Assembly: GCF_900099785.1 (NCBI RefSeq)
Contig: NZ_FNDS01000006.1
Coordinates: forward strand, 56,047 to 120,046
Length of the DNA stretch: 64,000 nucleotides
Direction of reading: 5' to 3'
Origin: Pseudomonas panipatensis
GTDB lineage: Bacteria; Pseudomonadota; Gammaproteobacteria; Pseudomonadales; Pseudomonadaceae
In this document: positions 17,040-25,093 of the stretch, piece after piece
How the letters are laid out: each line of letters starts with the position of its first letter
How positions within the stretch are numbered: position 1 is the stretch's first letter
Made by a program: the position numbers and the translations under genes
Notes under the pieces: model-generated
The model's input: only the letters and a program-made list of their open reading frames with translations
What the model was told of the DNA's origin: nothing
Database searches by the model: none

Positions 17040-18041
17040 TCAGCGCGACTGCGCAGTCTGTGCCGTCGCCTGGCGATTCTGGCGCTGCGCATAGCGTTGG
17101 GCGAGCACCGCGCAGACCATCAGTTGGATCTGGTGGAACAGCATCAGCGGCAGCAGGATCACGCCGATGCTGCCGCTGGCGAAGAGCACCTGGGCCATGG
17201 GCACGCCAGTGGCCAGGCTCTTCTTCGAGCCGCAGAAGACGATGGTGATCTCATCCGCCTTGTCGAAGCCCAGGCGCCGGCTGAGCTGGGTGGTGGCGAA
17301 CAGGGCGATGCTCAGCAGCAGGCAGCAGGCGACCACCAGGCCAGCCAGCGCGCTGACCGGCACCTGGTGCCACAGGCCTTGGATCACCGCGGCGCTGAAG
17401 GCGGTGTAGACCACCAGCAGGATCGAACCCTGGTCGACATAGCGCAGCACCGGCTTGTGGCGGTCGACCCAGTCGCCGATGGCGCGCCGCAGTACCTGGC
17501 CGGCGATGAAGGGCACCAGCAGTTGCAGGGTGATCTTGCCGATGGCGTCGAGGGTCGAGACGCCGGTATCGCCGTGCACGCCGAGCAGCAGTTGGACCAG
17601 CAGCGGGGTGAGGAAGATGCCGATCAGGCTCGATGCCGAGGCACTGCATACCGCCGCCGGGATATTGCCGCGGGCCAGCGAGGTGAAGGCGATGGATGAC
17701 TGCACCGTGGCTGGCAGGGCACACAGATAGAGCATGCCCAGGTACAGGTCCGGAGTCACCAGCGGCGACAGCAGCGGCTTGAGCACCAGGCCGAGGATCG
17801 GGAAGAGGATGAAGGTGCTGGCGAAGACCAGCAGATGCAGGCGCCAGTGGGTCGCTCCAGCGATGATCGCCTGGCGCGACAGCTTGGCGCCGTGCAGGAA
17901 GAACAGCAGGCCGATGGCCAGGTTGGTGATCCAGCCGAAGGCGACGGCGACCGTGCCCTGGCAGGGCAGCAGGCTGGCGACGGTCACGGTGGCGACCAGC
18001 GCCAGGGTGAAGTTGTCGGGAAGCAGACGGGGACGGGCCAT
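17040..18041 (-). CDS. BASS-family (SBF-like) sodium symporter
   Basis: A 333-residue polytopic membrane protein with about ten hydrophobic segments. It matches the SBF-like branch (YfeH/SLC10A7 type): AIGLLFFLHGAKLSRQAI, LGMLYLCALPATVQSSIAFTSLARGN and the C-terminal VFCGSKKSLATGVPMA motif. Start 18041 (MARPRLLPDNF) has GAGAGAAA upstream; the longer frame beyond it lacks signal. Substrates of this branch are uncertain; bile acid transport should not be assumed. Monocistronic between a terminator and an ACT-like gene. Confidence 0.9.
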   Translation of the reverse strand: MARPRLLPDNFTLALVATVTVASLLPCQGTVAVAFGWITNLAIGLLFFLHGAKLSRQAIIAGATHWRLHLLVFASTFILFPILGLVLKPLLSPLVTPDLYLGMLYLCALPATVQSSIAFTSLARGNIPAAVCSASASSLIGIFLTPLLVQLLLGVHGDTGVSTLDAIGKITLQLLVPFIAGQVLRRAIGDWVDRHKPVLRYVDQGSILLVVYTAFSAAVIQGLWHQVPVSALAGLVVACCLLLSIALFATTQLSRRLGFDKADEITIVFCGSKKSLATGVPMAQVLFASGSIGVILLPLMLFHQIQLMVCAVLAQRYAQRQNRQATAQTAQSR

Positions 18042-18180
18042 AGCGTTTCTCTCAGGCAAGCTACTGAAGGCCGGCCGCCTCTTTGCGGGCGGATGGGCAG
18101 TAGGCACTCTATGCCTTGGGCGTTCCTTCCGGCTAGCGCGAGAAAGCCAGCTTATGTCGCTGAACGGACAGGTATCCCTG

Positions 18181-18540
18181 TCAGATGGCTCGAAACGCCA
18201 GATCGACTCCAGCGACATCCACCAGCGAGCGCAGGCGTGCGGCGATGACGCCGGCACGCTGCCGTGGCAGGCGCGGGACGCGCAGGCGGACCTGCAGCCA
18301 GTCGCCGTCCTGCACGGCATGCACTTCGGCCGGCGGATAGCCGTGTACGACGATCAGGTTGAGCAGCCTGCACAGGGCGTCCGCCTCGGCTTCCGCGCGG
18401 ATGTCGAACAGCGCCTGGTGCTGGGCATCCTCAGCACGAGGGCTCCAGGCGGCAGCGCGCTCCGTCGGCGCTGGCTGGCCGGAGCACTCGGTGGGGCGGT
18501 GCGATTCGCGGGTTGGCGGGTGGCTCAGGGCTGGGTTCAT
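18181..18540 (-). CDS. Small protein with ACT-like fold, hypothetical
   Basis: A 119-residue protein from ATG 18540. The first 45 residues are Pro/Ser/His rich and probably disordered. From about residue 46 (ALFDIRAEAEADALCRLLNLIVVHGY) it follows a beta-alpha-beta-beta-alpha-beta order seen in ACT domains: a strand, a helix, PAEVHAVQDGDWLQVRLRV as paired strands, then a helix and VAGVDLAF. It lacks a catalytic domain. It is divergent from an Lrp/AsnC regulator gene, and such proteins also carry ACT-related modules. Assignment of the fold is inference. Confidence 0.6.
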   Translation of the reverse strand: MNPALSHPPTRESHRPTECSGQPAPTERAAAWSPRAEDAQHQALFDIRAEAEADALCRLLNLIVVHGYPPAEVHAVQDGDWLQVRLRVPRLPRQRAGVIAARLRSLVDVAGVDLAFRAI

Positions 18541-18671
18541 GGTCGTTGGCCGGCAGTGGAGGGAGGGCTCCATTGTCGGCGGCGCGAGGCGGTTTTGCTT
18601 TGCTCGATTGGCTGCTGAAAGGCTGATCTGCGCATAAACTATTCGATGAGCAGGTTTCTGGAGAAATGACT

Positions 18672-19145
18672 ATGCCTGTCCATCTGGACGCCTTTGACCA
18701 ACGCATCCTCGCCTTGCTGCAAGAGGAAGCGACCCTGTCCACGGCGGAAATCGCCGAGCGCATCGGCCTGTCGCAGTCACCCTGCTGGCGGCGTATCCAG
18801 CGCCTGAAGGAAGAGGGAGTGATTCGCCGCCAGGTGACCTTGCTGGATCGCAAGAAGATCGGCCTCAACGCGCAGATTTTTGCCCAGGTGAAGCTGAACA
18901 CCCATGGGCGCAATCACCTCACCGATTTCGCCGAGGCCATCCGCGAGTTCCCCGAGGTGCTGGAGTGCCATGTGCTGATGGGCGCGGTGGACTTCATGCT
19001 GCGCATCGTCACCGAGGACATCGAGGCCTACGAGCGCTTCTTCTTCGAGAAGCTGTCCCAGGTGCCGGGCGTGCAGGAGATCAACTCCATCGTCGCGCTC
19101 TCGGAAATCAAATCCACCACCAGCCTGCCGTTGCCCGGCCGCTAG
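18672..19145 (+). CDS. Lrp/AsnC family transcriptional regulator
   Basis: A 157-residue regulator. The N-terminal winged HTH (LDAFDQRILALLQEEATLSTAEIAERIGLSQSPCWRRIQRLKEEGVI, residues ~5-52) is followed by the RAM/ACT effector domain (LECHVLMGAVDFMLRIV, YERFFFEKLSQVPGVQEINSIVALSEIK). ATG 18672 is chosen over 18666 because CTGGAGA gives normal spacing. Effector probably an amino acid; targets unknown, though the divergent ACT-like gene is a local candidate. Confidence 0.94.
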   Translation: MPVHLDAFDQRILALLQEEATLSTAEIAERIGLSQSPCWRRIQRLKEEGVIRRQVTLLDRKKIGLNAQIFAQVKLNTHGRNHLTDFAEAIREFPEVLECHVLMGAVDFMLRIVTEDIEAYERFFFEKLSQVPGVQEINSIVALSEIKSTTSLPLPGR

Positions 19146-19161
19146 CGTTCGTGGTGGCAGT

Positions 19162-19184
19162 GGGCGCCGGCATGGCCGGCGCCC
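19162..19184. terminator. GC-rich hairpin between convergent genes
   Basis: GGGCGCCGG and CCGGCGCCC form a perfect 9-bp stem around CATGG, between the ends of the Lrp gene and the DUF1993 gene. There is no T-run, so termination is uncertain. Confidence 0.45.
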
Positions 19185-19195
19185 TGAATGCGGAC

Positions 19196-19702
19196 TCAGG
19201 CGCCGCCGAGGAAGTCCATCTTGCCCAGTTCCACGCCGTTGTGGCGGAGGATGGCGTAGGTGGTGGTGATGTGGAAATAGAAGTTCGGATTGGCGAAGTG
19301 CAGCAGGAAGTCGATGCCCTTGAAGCTCAACTCGCGGTTCGGCAGCTTCATATTCACGGTGCGCTCTTCGGCGCCGGTGAACTGCTCGGGCTTGAGGCTC
19401 TTGAGGAAGTCGACGGTCTTGCCGATGCGCGTCTGCAGTTCGGCGAAGCTGCTCTCGGTATCGGCGAAGCTCGGTACCTCGACCCCGGCCAGTCGCGCGC
19501 CGCAACCCTTGGCGGCGTCGGTGGCGATCTGCACCTGGCGGGTCAGAGGGAACATGTCGGGGGCGAGGCGGGCGTTGAGCAACACCGTCGGATCGATGGA
19601 CTTGGCTTGGGCATGGGCCGCCGCCTTATCGAGGATCGCCGACAGGTTGCCGAGCATGCGGATGAACACCGGAACGGAAATCGAATAGATCGACAGGGAC
19701 AT
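19196..19702 (-). CDS. DUF1993 family protein
   Basis: A 168-residue protein from ATG 19702 (MSLSIYSISVPVFIRMLGNLSAILDKAAAHA). The pattern fits DUF1993: LLNARLAPDMFPLTRQVQIATDAAKG, the LAGVEVPSFADTESSFAELQTRI segment, and FANPNFYFHITTTYAILRHNGVELGKMDFLG at the end. These resemble DinB-like four-helix bundles; His residues in the last helix could bind metal. Biochemical role unknown. Upstream codons in the same frame are Arg-rich and non-coding looking. Confidence 0.88.
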   Translation of the reverse strand: MSLSIYSISVPVFIRMLGNLSAILDKAAAHAQAKSIDPTVLLNARLAPDMFPLTRQVQIATDAAKGCGARLAGVEVPSFADTESSFAELQTRIGKTVDFLKSLKPEQFTGAEERTVNMKLPNRELSFKGIDFLLHFANPNFYFHITTTYAILRHNGVELGKMDFLGGA

Positions 19703-19803
19703 TGCGAGGTACTCCAGGCAGTAGTGAAGAAAACCTGCGCGCATTGCCGCGCCAGCGGAGTCTACTGCCAAGTCGTCCGGGCGTCGCCTGGCGTGTCGAG
19801 CGT

Positions 19804-20517
19804 TCAGCGCCCGGCGACATTCGCCGACGAGCAACGGTTCAGCTCCACCTTGCCCACGTAGGGATTGCCCCAGCCCATCACGCAGCCGACCATCTGGTTG
19901 CGCTGCTGCTCCCAGGCTTCCACCGGATACTGCTTGCTCCAGGCCTCGAACAACTGGCGGTCCTGATTCGACAGCTTCAGGCCGTAGCGGTCACTCATGT
20001 AGAAGTAGGTGCGGGCGATCATTCCGCGGATCTGCGGACGGGGCATGGCCTTGTGCGCCTTGAAATCGATGACCATCGGGCAGGCGCCATACTGCGGCGC
20101 TTGTGGCGGCAGCCAGGCATAACTGAAGTTGTTGCGATCGCCGTTGACCTCACCGATGCTCGGCACCAGGTTGAACAGGTCGGCTTCGGCGCGCTGGTAC
20201 ACGGGGTCGTGTCGCGTGCAATTGCTGCGCCCGCCGTTCTGCCAGCACTGCCGCTGGTGGCCGATGACCCAGGCCGGCACTATATGCTCCCACTCGATGC
20301 GCTGTGCGCGCTGGGCATTCTTGCGCGGGACATAGCCGCAACTGGCCAGGTCGACACGATTGCCCTGGTAGTGGCAGCCGCAATAGAACTCCACCGATTG
20401 GTGGGCATAGAGTTTCCAGCCGATCTTCTTGGCTTCCTGGAAGGTACGCGGAGCGACGGCGGAGGCGGACAGCGGCAGGGCGGCGAGCAAACACAGCAGA
20501 GCGGCGCGACGATTCAT
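19804..20517 (-). CDS. endA: Secreted/periplasmic endonuclease I
   Basis: A 237-residue nuclease of the EndA/Dns family. Signal peptide at residues 1-20 (MNRRAALLCLLAALPLSASA), then the His-Me finger region RIEWEHIVPAWVIGHQRQCW with catalytic His, DLFNLVPSIGEVNGDRNNFSY and the terminal GNPYV. Eight or so Cys are expected to form disulfides, as in Dns of Vibrio. It degrades extracellular or periplasmic double-stranded DNA. Length and motifs are complete. Confidence 0.95.
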   Translation of the reverse strand: MNRRAALLCLLAALPLSASAVAPRTFQEAKKIGWKLYAHQSVEFYCGCHYQGNRVDLASCGYVPRKNAQRAQRIEWEHIVPAWVIGHQRQCWQNGGRSNCTRHDPVYQRAEADLFNLVPSIGEVNGDRNNFSYAWLPPQAPQYGACPMVIDFKAHKAMPRPQIRGMIARTYFYMSDRYGLKLSNQDRQLFEAWSKQYPVEAWEQQRNQMVGCVMGWGNPYVGKVELNRCSSANVAGR

Positions 20518-20658
20518 GAGAAAATTCTTTCAGAAAACGTCGCATCTTACTGATATAAAAAGAATTGCCAATCGTGGCAATCGAATGGCAACACCGCTGA
20601 TGTGCGCTCGCGCGTAGTGCGATCGAGGCCGTCGGAGGCTGGATTAGAGGAGTTGAGC

Positions 20659-20997
20659 ATGCCAGGTAAAGCGTTGTTCATTCTGCTCGGTGGGCTGCTG
20701 GCGTTGCCGCTGCATGCCGAGCAGGCGGTTCGCCAGGTGCCGGCGCCAGGCATCCAGCGCATCTACGTCAGTCCGGGCGCCAGCGGCAGCATCGAAAGCT
20801 CGTCGAGTTCGCAGGGCTATGACGGTTACGGCGGCGCCCAGGTTCCGCGCCGTTACGAGCAGGGATCGAGCACGGTGATCATCGATTCGTCCGGCGGCAA
20901 TGGCGGTATCCGCCAGAGCATCGAATACCCCAATGGCGTGGCGTACCCGGTAAACCCCGGCACGCGGTCCAGCAGTCAGCGTCAGTCTTATCCCTGA
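20659..20997 (+). CDS. Small exported Ser/Gly-rich protein
   Basis: A 112-residue protein from ATG 20659 with RBS GAGGAG 6-8 nt before. Signal peptide MPGKALFILLGGLLALPLHAEQA (cleavage near residue 20). The mature chain is low in complexity: ASGSIESSSSSQGYDGYGG, then RRYEQGSSTVIIDSSGGNGGIRQSIEYPNG, and a Ser/Gln tail. Probably periplasmic or cell-surface. No known domain; conserved in the genus as far as I recall, not checked. Confidence 0.7.
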   Translation: MPGKALFILLGGLLALPLHAEQAVRQVPAPGIQRIYVSPGASGSIESSSSSQGYDGYGGAQVPRRYEQGSSTVIIDSSGGNGGIRQSIEYPNGVAYPVNPGTRSSSQRQSYP

Positions 20998-21024
20998 CGA
21001 GGGGATGGCGCGGGTGGCAGGGGA

Positions 21025-21204
21025 TCAGTGCGGGTCGTCGCGGACCAGGCGCGATTTGCGCAAGCCGCCCTCGCAATAGAAGAGGCCAGTATCGCCGCGC
21101 AAATGATAGAGGGTGGCGAGGAATGCCGAACTGGTGCGTCCTACGGATAGGCTGCGGAGCTTGTGATACGCCCACAACCAGTCTTTGTGCTCTGCCTTGC
21201 TCAT
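21025..21204 (-). CDS. Small hypothetical protein, 59 aa
   Basis: ATG 21204 starts MSKAEHKDWLWAYHKLRSLS and ends RKSRLVRDDPH. The composition is protein-like, with a basic, Trp/Tyr-containing N-terminal helix and no signal or membrane segment. The ribosome binding site is weak (GGACGAT), and the frame is open farther upstream with shadow-like codons. It is downstream of and on the same strand as the LexA-boxed gene at 21315, about 110 bp away, so it may share that transcript. Confidence 0.5.
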   Translation of the reverse strand: MSKAEHKDWLWAYHKLRSLSVGRTSSAFLATLYHLRGDTGLFYCEGGLRKSRLVRDDPH

Positions 21205-21314
21205 GGAATCGTCCTTGATTCTGTAGGAAATACGGGTTCCAGCAAGGGACATTAGTGGCCGAACCAGCGAAGCGCAAGTTTGCTTGTCGCGCCCTGGGCT
21301 CTGGCAAGCCGTAT

Positions 21315-21632
21315 TCAGCCATTCGCAGCCCCGGCGCGGGCTTCCTCGACGTACTCCTTGAGCCAGCGCAGCACCTCCACCGCATCCCAGCGCGAGGGGT
21401 CGAACATGGCATAGGCCTGGCCCTGGTAGCCGACCACATCCAGCGGGCGGTGATAGCCGGCGCGCTGCAGCAGCGCCTCGATCTCGGCGAAGCAGGTATT
21501 GAAGTGCGCTCGCGAGAAAGGCGTCTTGCCCTCGGTGACCAGCCCTTCGAGGTGCAGTTCGGCGACCGCCTCGCTGACTTCCTCCACGGACATGTGGTTC
21601 ACGGTGTATTTCATCTGACGGATGTCCACCAT
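21315..21632 (-). CDS. Probable SOS-regulated hypothetical protein, 105 aa
   Basis: ATG 21632 opens MVDIRQMKYTVNHMSVEEVSEAVAELHLEGLVTEGKTPF. The protein is soluble, mixed alpha/beta, with FNTCFAEIEALLQRAGYHRPLDVVGYQGQAYAMFDP and a C-terminal RWLKEYVEEA. A perfect LexA box lies 82 bp upstream (21714-21729). I recall an SOS-induced unknown protein of this size in P. aeruginosa but cannot confirm it is the same. Function unknown; the regulation is the best clue. Confidence 0.75.
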   Translation of the reverse strand: MVDIRQMKYTVNHMSVEEVSEAVAELHLEGLVTEGKTPFSRAHFNTCFAEIEALLQRAGYHRPLDVVGYQGQAYAMFDPSRWDAVEVLRWLKEYVEEARAGAANG

Positions 21633-21713
21633 CGCTTTCGCTCCTGTTCCCGTTCCTGTTCCGAATCGCATCGGCCGCGCCTTTCGTCGTCGTGGCGGGA
21701 TGATCGCAAAATA

Positions 21714-21729
21714 CTGTATGCATGAACAG
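21714..21729. promoter_or_regulatory. LexA (SOS) box between divergent genes
   Basis: CTGTATGCATGAACAG matches CTGT-N8-ACAG. It is 82 bp from the start of the 105-aa gene (minus) and 107 bp from the lipoprotein gene (plus), so either or both could be controlled. AAATA and TATTTT flanks extend the symmetry, as at the imuA box. Confidence 0.9.
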
Positions 21730-21835
21730 TATTTTGTCGCTACTATCGGATCGCTGGCTGACTGAATCAATGGCTTGCCCCGTCAACCGGGCCTTTCAGG
21801 TTTGCGGGGCTGCGTCGGAAGAAGAGGAACGCGTG

Positions 21836-22231
21836 ATGCTGCAAGGAAAATCACTGATGCTCTGCGCCATCCTGGCTCTGCTCGCCGGTTGCGCCGAGCC
21901 ACCGGCGGAAGAACCCAAGGCCAATGGCGCCTATCTGGTCATCGACGGCCAGGATGCCTGGGCCGTGCTCATTTCCGATGGGCGACGTATCGAAGAGCGC
22001 GGCACCGTGCGCGATGCCATCCGTCTGCCCAGGGCCCATTCGGCGGTGGCCGCCAGCTATGTGATCGACACGCCCAATTGCGGCCGCCTGCAATGGCTCA
22101 CCGAAAGCCGCGACGGAGCGGCCGGAAGCACGCGCCTGCTGGCCGCCGACGGTGACGCGGGAGACCTTTCAGCCTGCCGTATCCGGACCGCTCTCAGTCG
22201 AATGTGGACGGCTCTGGATTATTCCGGCTGA
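21836..22231 (+). CDS. Small outer-envelope lipoprotein
   Basis: A 131-residue protein from ATG 21836 (RBS AAGAGGAA). The signal ends in a lipobox, ALLAGC with Cys near residue 19, so the mature protein is lipid-anchored. The rest is soluble: a strand-rich start (NGAYLVIDGQDAWAVLISDGRRIEERGTV), two further Cys (NCGRL and SACRI) that may pair, and a C-terminal helix. No recognised domain. It is divergent from the LexA-boxed 105-aa gene and followed by a terminator. Confidence 0.75.
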   Translation: MLQGKSLMLCAILALLAGCAEPPAEEPKANGAYLVIDGQDAWAVLISDGRRIEERGTVRDAIRLPRAHSAVAASYVIDTPNCGRLQWLTESRDGAAGSTRLLAADGDAGDLSACRIRTALSRMWTALDYSG

Positions 22232-22596
22232 CATCGCTGTGTTTCACATCCTTTTCACACAAGAGGGGTATGTTAGAACCATCGCTAAAGGACTAGCGCC
22301 CCAATAAAGAACCCGCCTCTGGCGGGTTTTTTATTGCCCGGAATTCGTGGCTCCGATTCGCGCTTCCGCTCCGACAGGAGCATCCCCGGAGCGTCAGTCA
22401 GCGTTGCAGGCGCGTGCGATGCGCTGCTATAGGCAGGGGCTTTGCGCGCCTCGGCGGGCCCCTGGTCGGGGCGCATCGCCGACAGCGCGTTGCTTGCAGG
22501 GCGGTTGTGGCCGCCGGTGGTGCGGGGGAACGTCGCTGGCGTATCCGATTGACGCAACGGGCGCCGGTCGCGGGCGCCCGTCGTCGCTCGGGCGGA
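22232..22596. other. Gene-free stretch with one terminator
   Basis: 365 bases. It has the terminator at 22311-22332; the remainder (22333-22596) shows only shadow frames and no recognisable repeat or RNA. Confidence 0.5.
22311..22332 (+). terminator. Rho-independent terminator
   Basis: ACCCGCC, loop TCT, GGCGGGT followed by six T. It follows the lipoprotein gene by about 80 bp. Confidence 0.88.
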
Positions 22597-23031
22597 TCAC
22601 TCGGCCGGGCGGTAGACCTTGGCGAAACGCTGTGCCTGAACCACGCCGTAATCGCCCGGCGCGTATTGCATCACCCAGTCGCCGGCCTCGCCGCGCAACA
22701 CGTCGCCGGCCGCCGAGCGAGCGATGCTGAAGGACTCGTCCATGCGCCGCGCCAGCACCACCGCCGGGCGATTGCGGTAGGCGCCCGGCTGGCCGTGGGC
22801 CAGGCCTTCGCCGGCCGGCAGGTACTTGGCGTCGAAACGCTCGCGGGAAACCACCCAGCGGTCGCCGGTGGAGCCGGTGATCAGTGCGTCGCCCGGTTGA
22901 TAGCGGTTGGCGCCTTCCAGGCTCATCAACTCACCGGGAGCCTCGGCGAAAGCCACGTCCACGGTTTCATCCTTCACATAACGGCCGGCCTCGGCATCGC
23001 TGCGCAGGTCGAGGTTTTTCAGTTCAAGCAT
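22597..23031 (-). CDS. PGDYG-motif protein
   Basis: A 144-residue protein starting MLELKNLDLRSDAEAGRYVKDETVDVAFAEAPGELMSLEG. It carries the family signature PGDYGVV at residues ~125-131 and a second PGDALI at 47-52, both within beta-rich segments. The duplicated PGD elements suggest two similar halves. PGDYG proteins have no settled function. It is followed upstream (minus strand order) by the flavin reductase gene, 62 bp away, so they may be cotranscribed. Confidence 0.8.
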   Translation of the reverse strand: MLELKNLDLRSDAEAGRYVKDETVDVAFAEAPGELMSLEGANRYQPGDALITGSTGDRWVVSRERFDAKYLPAGEGLAHGQPGAYRNRPAVVLARRMDESFSIARSAAGDVLRGEAGDWVMQYAPGDYGVVQAQRFAKVYRPAE

Positions 23032-23093
23032 GGTCGGTCCCGAGAGGGAAAACAGGGGGCGCAGAGCATAGCGCGGCGGCTGGCGTGTCGCCA

Positions 23094-23660
23094 TCAGCCC
23101 TTGGCAACCTGGAACGCCTCGCCGGTGGCGAAGAAGGCGCCGCCGGCCTGGTAGTGGATGGTGCGCAACTGGTCGTCGGGGAAGTGCCAGCGGCCGTTGG
23201 AGAACGCACGCTCGTCCGCGTAGGCGGCGACCACCTCGGCGATGAACAGGTCGTAGCGCTGCTGGTTGTGCGGTTCGTCGATCACCCGGCATTCCAGGTA
23301 GGCCAGGCAGCCCTCGATGATCGGCGCCTCGACGCAACGGGCGCGCGCCGTGGCGATGTCGTAGCGGGCGAACTTGTTCAACTCGCCGCCGTTGCACGAG
23401 CCCACGTCCACGGTCAGCTCGGCCTGGCGCCGCGACGGCAACTGGATGACGAAGGCGCCGGAGCCCTCCACCAAGTGGCGCGACCAGGTGTTGCGGTCGA
23501 GGACCAGCATCAGCTTGGGCGGATCGAAGTCCAGCGGCATCACCCAGGCCGCCGCCATCACGTTGGCGACGCCTTCGTGCTCGCTGGTGACGAGGGTGGA
23601 CGGGCCATGGTTGAGCAGCAGGTAGGCCTTAGCCAGGGGGACGTCTTGCAGGTGCTTCAT
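23094..23660 (-). CDS. Flavin reductase-like FMN-binding protein
   Basis: A 188-residue flavoprotein of the flavoredoxin / flavin reductase domain family. GPSTLVTSEHEGVANVMAAAWVMPLDFDPPKLMLVLDRNTWSRHLVEGSGAFVIQLP is the FMN-binding half with the conserved SRHL segment, and the second half has GCLAYLECRVIDEP and DLFIAEVVAAYADE. It probably binds FMN and reduces flavin or a small acceptor with NAD(P)H. It is 15 bp from the bestrophin gene, suggesting one transcript. Confidence 0.88.
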   Translation of the reverse strand: MKHLQDVPLAKAYLLLNHGPSTLVTSEHEGVANVMAAAWVMPLDFDPPKLMLVLDRNTWSRHLVEGSGAFVIQLPSRRQAELTVDVGSCNGGELNKFARYDIATARARCVEAPIIEGCLAYLECRVIDEPHNQQRYDLFIAEVVAAYADERAFSNGRWHFPDDQLRTIHYQAGGAFFATGEAFQVAKG

Positions 23661-23675
23661 GCGGGGCCTCGCAGA

Positions 23676-24593
23676 TCAGAGTAACAGGCCATCGACCGGT
23701 TCCAGCGCTGCCGGCAGCTCGTGCTCGCCGAGGATCTCCAGCACGGCGATCTCCAGGTTGCGGCTCATGGCGTCCAGCGGCAGGTCGTTGGGCTGGGTGT
23801 CGAACGGGTCGGCGATCTGGTCGCCGAGGGCGTCCAGGCCGAAGAAGGTGTAGGCCAGCACACAGACCGCCAGCGGCGTGAACCAACCGATGCTGTCGAC
23901 CAGGCAGAACGGCAGCAGGAAGCAGTACACGTGGACGATGCGGTGCAGCATGAGGATGTACGGATAGGGAATCGGCGTGCCCTTGATCCGCTCACAGCCG
24001 CCGAGCACATAGGACAAGCGGCTGATCTGCAGGTCGACATTGGCCAGCAGCATGTCACTGGCGCCGGCGTCGCGGCCAGCCTCGGCGAAACGCCGGCCGA
24101 GCAGTGCGAGCAGGGCGTTGGCCGGGTTCGGCGTCTGCGCCAGGGCGGCGGCGTCGGCGCCGAGCAGGCGGCGGGCGTCTTCGCTCTGCGCCTGGCCGCG
24201 CAGGTGGTCGCGCAGCACGTAAGCGAAAGCGCCCAGATGGTTGGCCAGCCGGCGGCGGCCGCCATCATCCAGGCCGGGCAGCAGCGACAGGCTTTGCCGC
24301 GCCAGGTTGCGCGACACGATCAGCAGTTCGCCCCAGAGCGTGCGGGCCTCCCAGAAACGCTGGTAGGCGACGTTGTTGCGGAAGCCGAGGAAGATCGCCA
24401 GGGTCAGGCCCCAGAGGGTGAAGGGCGTGGAGGTGATCACCACCTTGTAGTGGTAGAGGGTGCCGTGGGTGGCCACCACCAGCGAGCTGAGCAGCACCGT
24501 GTAGAGCACCTTGCGCCAGATCGCCGGGATGATCGAACCCTTGAGGGAAAACAGCAGAACCCAGAGCGTCGGGGTTTGCGGGCGGAGGATCAT
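23676..24593 (-). CDS. Bestrophin-family anion channel
   Basis: A 305-residue membrane protein. It has the bacterial bestrophin (UPF0187) order: an N-terminal RPQTPTLWVLLFSLKGSIIPAIWRKV, TM helices, the signature FTLWGLTLAIFLGFRNNVAYQRFWEARTLWGEL, and PIPYPYILMLHRIVHVYCFLLPFCLVDSIGWFTP with later helices. It forms pentameric ion channels in known relatives. The frame is complete. Confidence 0.92.
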   Translation of the reverse strand: MILRPQTPTLWVLLFSLKGSIIPAIWRKVLYTVLLSSLVVATHGTLYHYKVVITSTPFTLWGLTLAIFLGFRNNVAYQRFWEARTLWGELLIVSRNLARQSLSLLPGLDDGGRRRLANHLGAFAYVLRDHLRGQAQSEDARRLLGADAAALAQTPNPANALLALLGRRFAEAGRDAGASDMLLANVDLQISRLSYVLGGCERIKGTPIPYPYILMLHRIVHVYCFLLPFCLVDSIGWFTPLAVCVLAYTFFGLDALGDQIADPFDTQPNDLPLDAMSRNLEIAVLEILGEHELPAALEPVDGLLL

Positions 24594-24702
24594 GCGGCGG
24601 CTTCCAGGCAGTGCGGGGGCAAGGCGGCATCATAGCCGAGATGGCCACCGCCTTGCCGCCCTCCCTGGTTCGCGTCCCTTGGCGCCTCGGTCGGCTCGGC
24701 GG

Positions 24703-25017
24703 CTAGCTGTCCTGCCTTCGCGCAAAGACCACGGCGGAAGCCTTGCCCTCGCGCCCGAGCCCCGGCCGGCGGTGGGCCAGCTCGTAGAGCTGGCGGACTT
24801 CGGCGAGCATCGGGCTAAGGGCGCCGGACAGCAGCGAGATACCGTTGGGCAGCGGCGTCTGGTCAGCATTGTCTTCGAGCAGGCGTAGCAGCGTGAGCAG
24901 GGTGGAGAGACGGCGCTCGGCGGTTTCCAGCAGGTGCTCGACCGGCGCCAGGCGGTTGATGAAAAAGACGTCGTCGTAGGGTTGCGAGAGCGTGCTGAGG
25001 GGCGTGAACTCAGGCAT
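24703..25017 (-). CDS. Small helical protein, DUF3077/DUF6124-like
   Basis: A 104-residue protein starting MPEFTPLSTLSQPYDDVFFINRLAPVEHLLETAERRLSTLLTLL. After a short N-terminal part it is mostly helical, with GISLLSGALSPMLAEVRQLYEL, then a basic tail. The layout resembles small Pseudomonas proteins of DUF3077/DUF6124 type; this is a tentative family call. Its start overlaps the end of a 27-codon leader ORF by 8 nt, so translation is probably coupled, and a structured leader lies further up. Confidence 0.65.
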   Translation of the reverse strand: MPEFTPLSTLSQPYDDVFFINRLAPVEHLLETAERRLSTLLTLLRLLEDNADQTPLPNGISLLSGALSPMLAEVRQLYELAHRRPGLGREGKASAVVFARRQDS

Positions 25018-25093
25018 GGCGCACCTCCGGGGTCGGATCGGGGAGGGCTGCCAGCGCGGGGTGGGGCACGTGCGTGAAAGGGGGATAGCGCAT
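25010..25093 (-). CDS. Leader ORF of 27 codons overlapping the downstream gene
   Basis: Minus-strand ATG at 25093 has a good Shine-Dalgarno (AAGGAG, about 8 nt before). It reads MRYPPFTHVPHPALAALPDP and continues to a TGA at 25010-25012, after the ATG (25017) of the next gene, an 8-nt overlap. The small Pro-rich peptide resembles no protein I know. The geometry suggests translational coupling or a regulatory leader peptide. Confidence 0.5.
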   Translation of the reverse strand: MRYPPFTHVPHPALAALPDPTPEVRHA

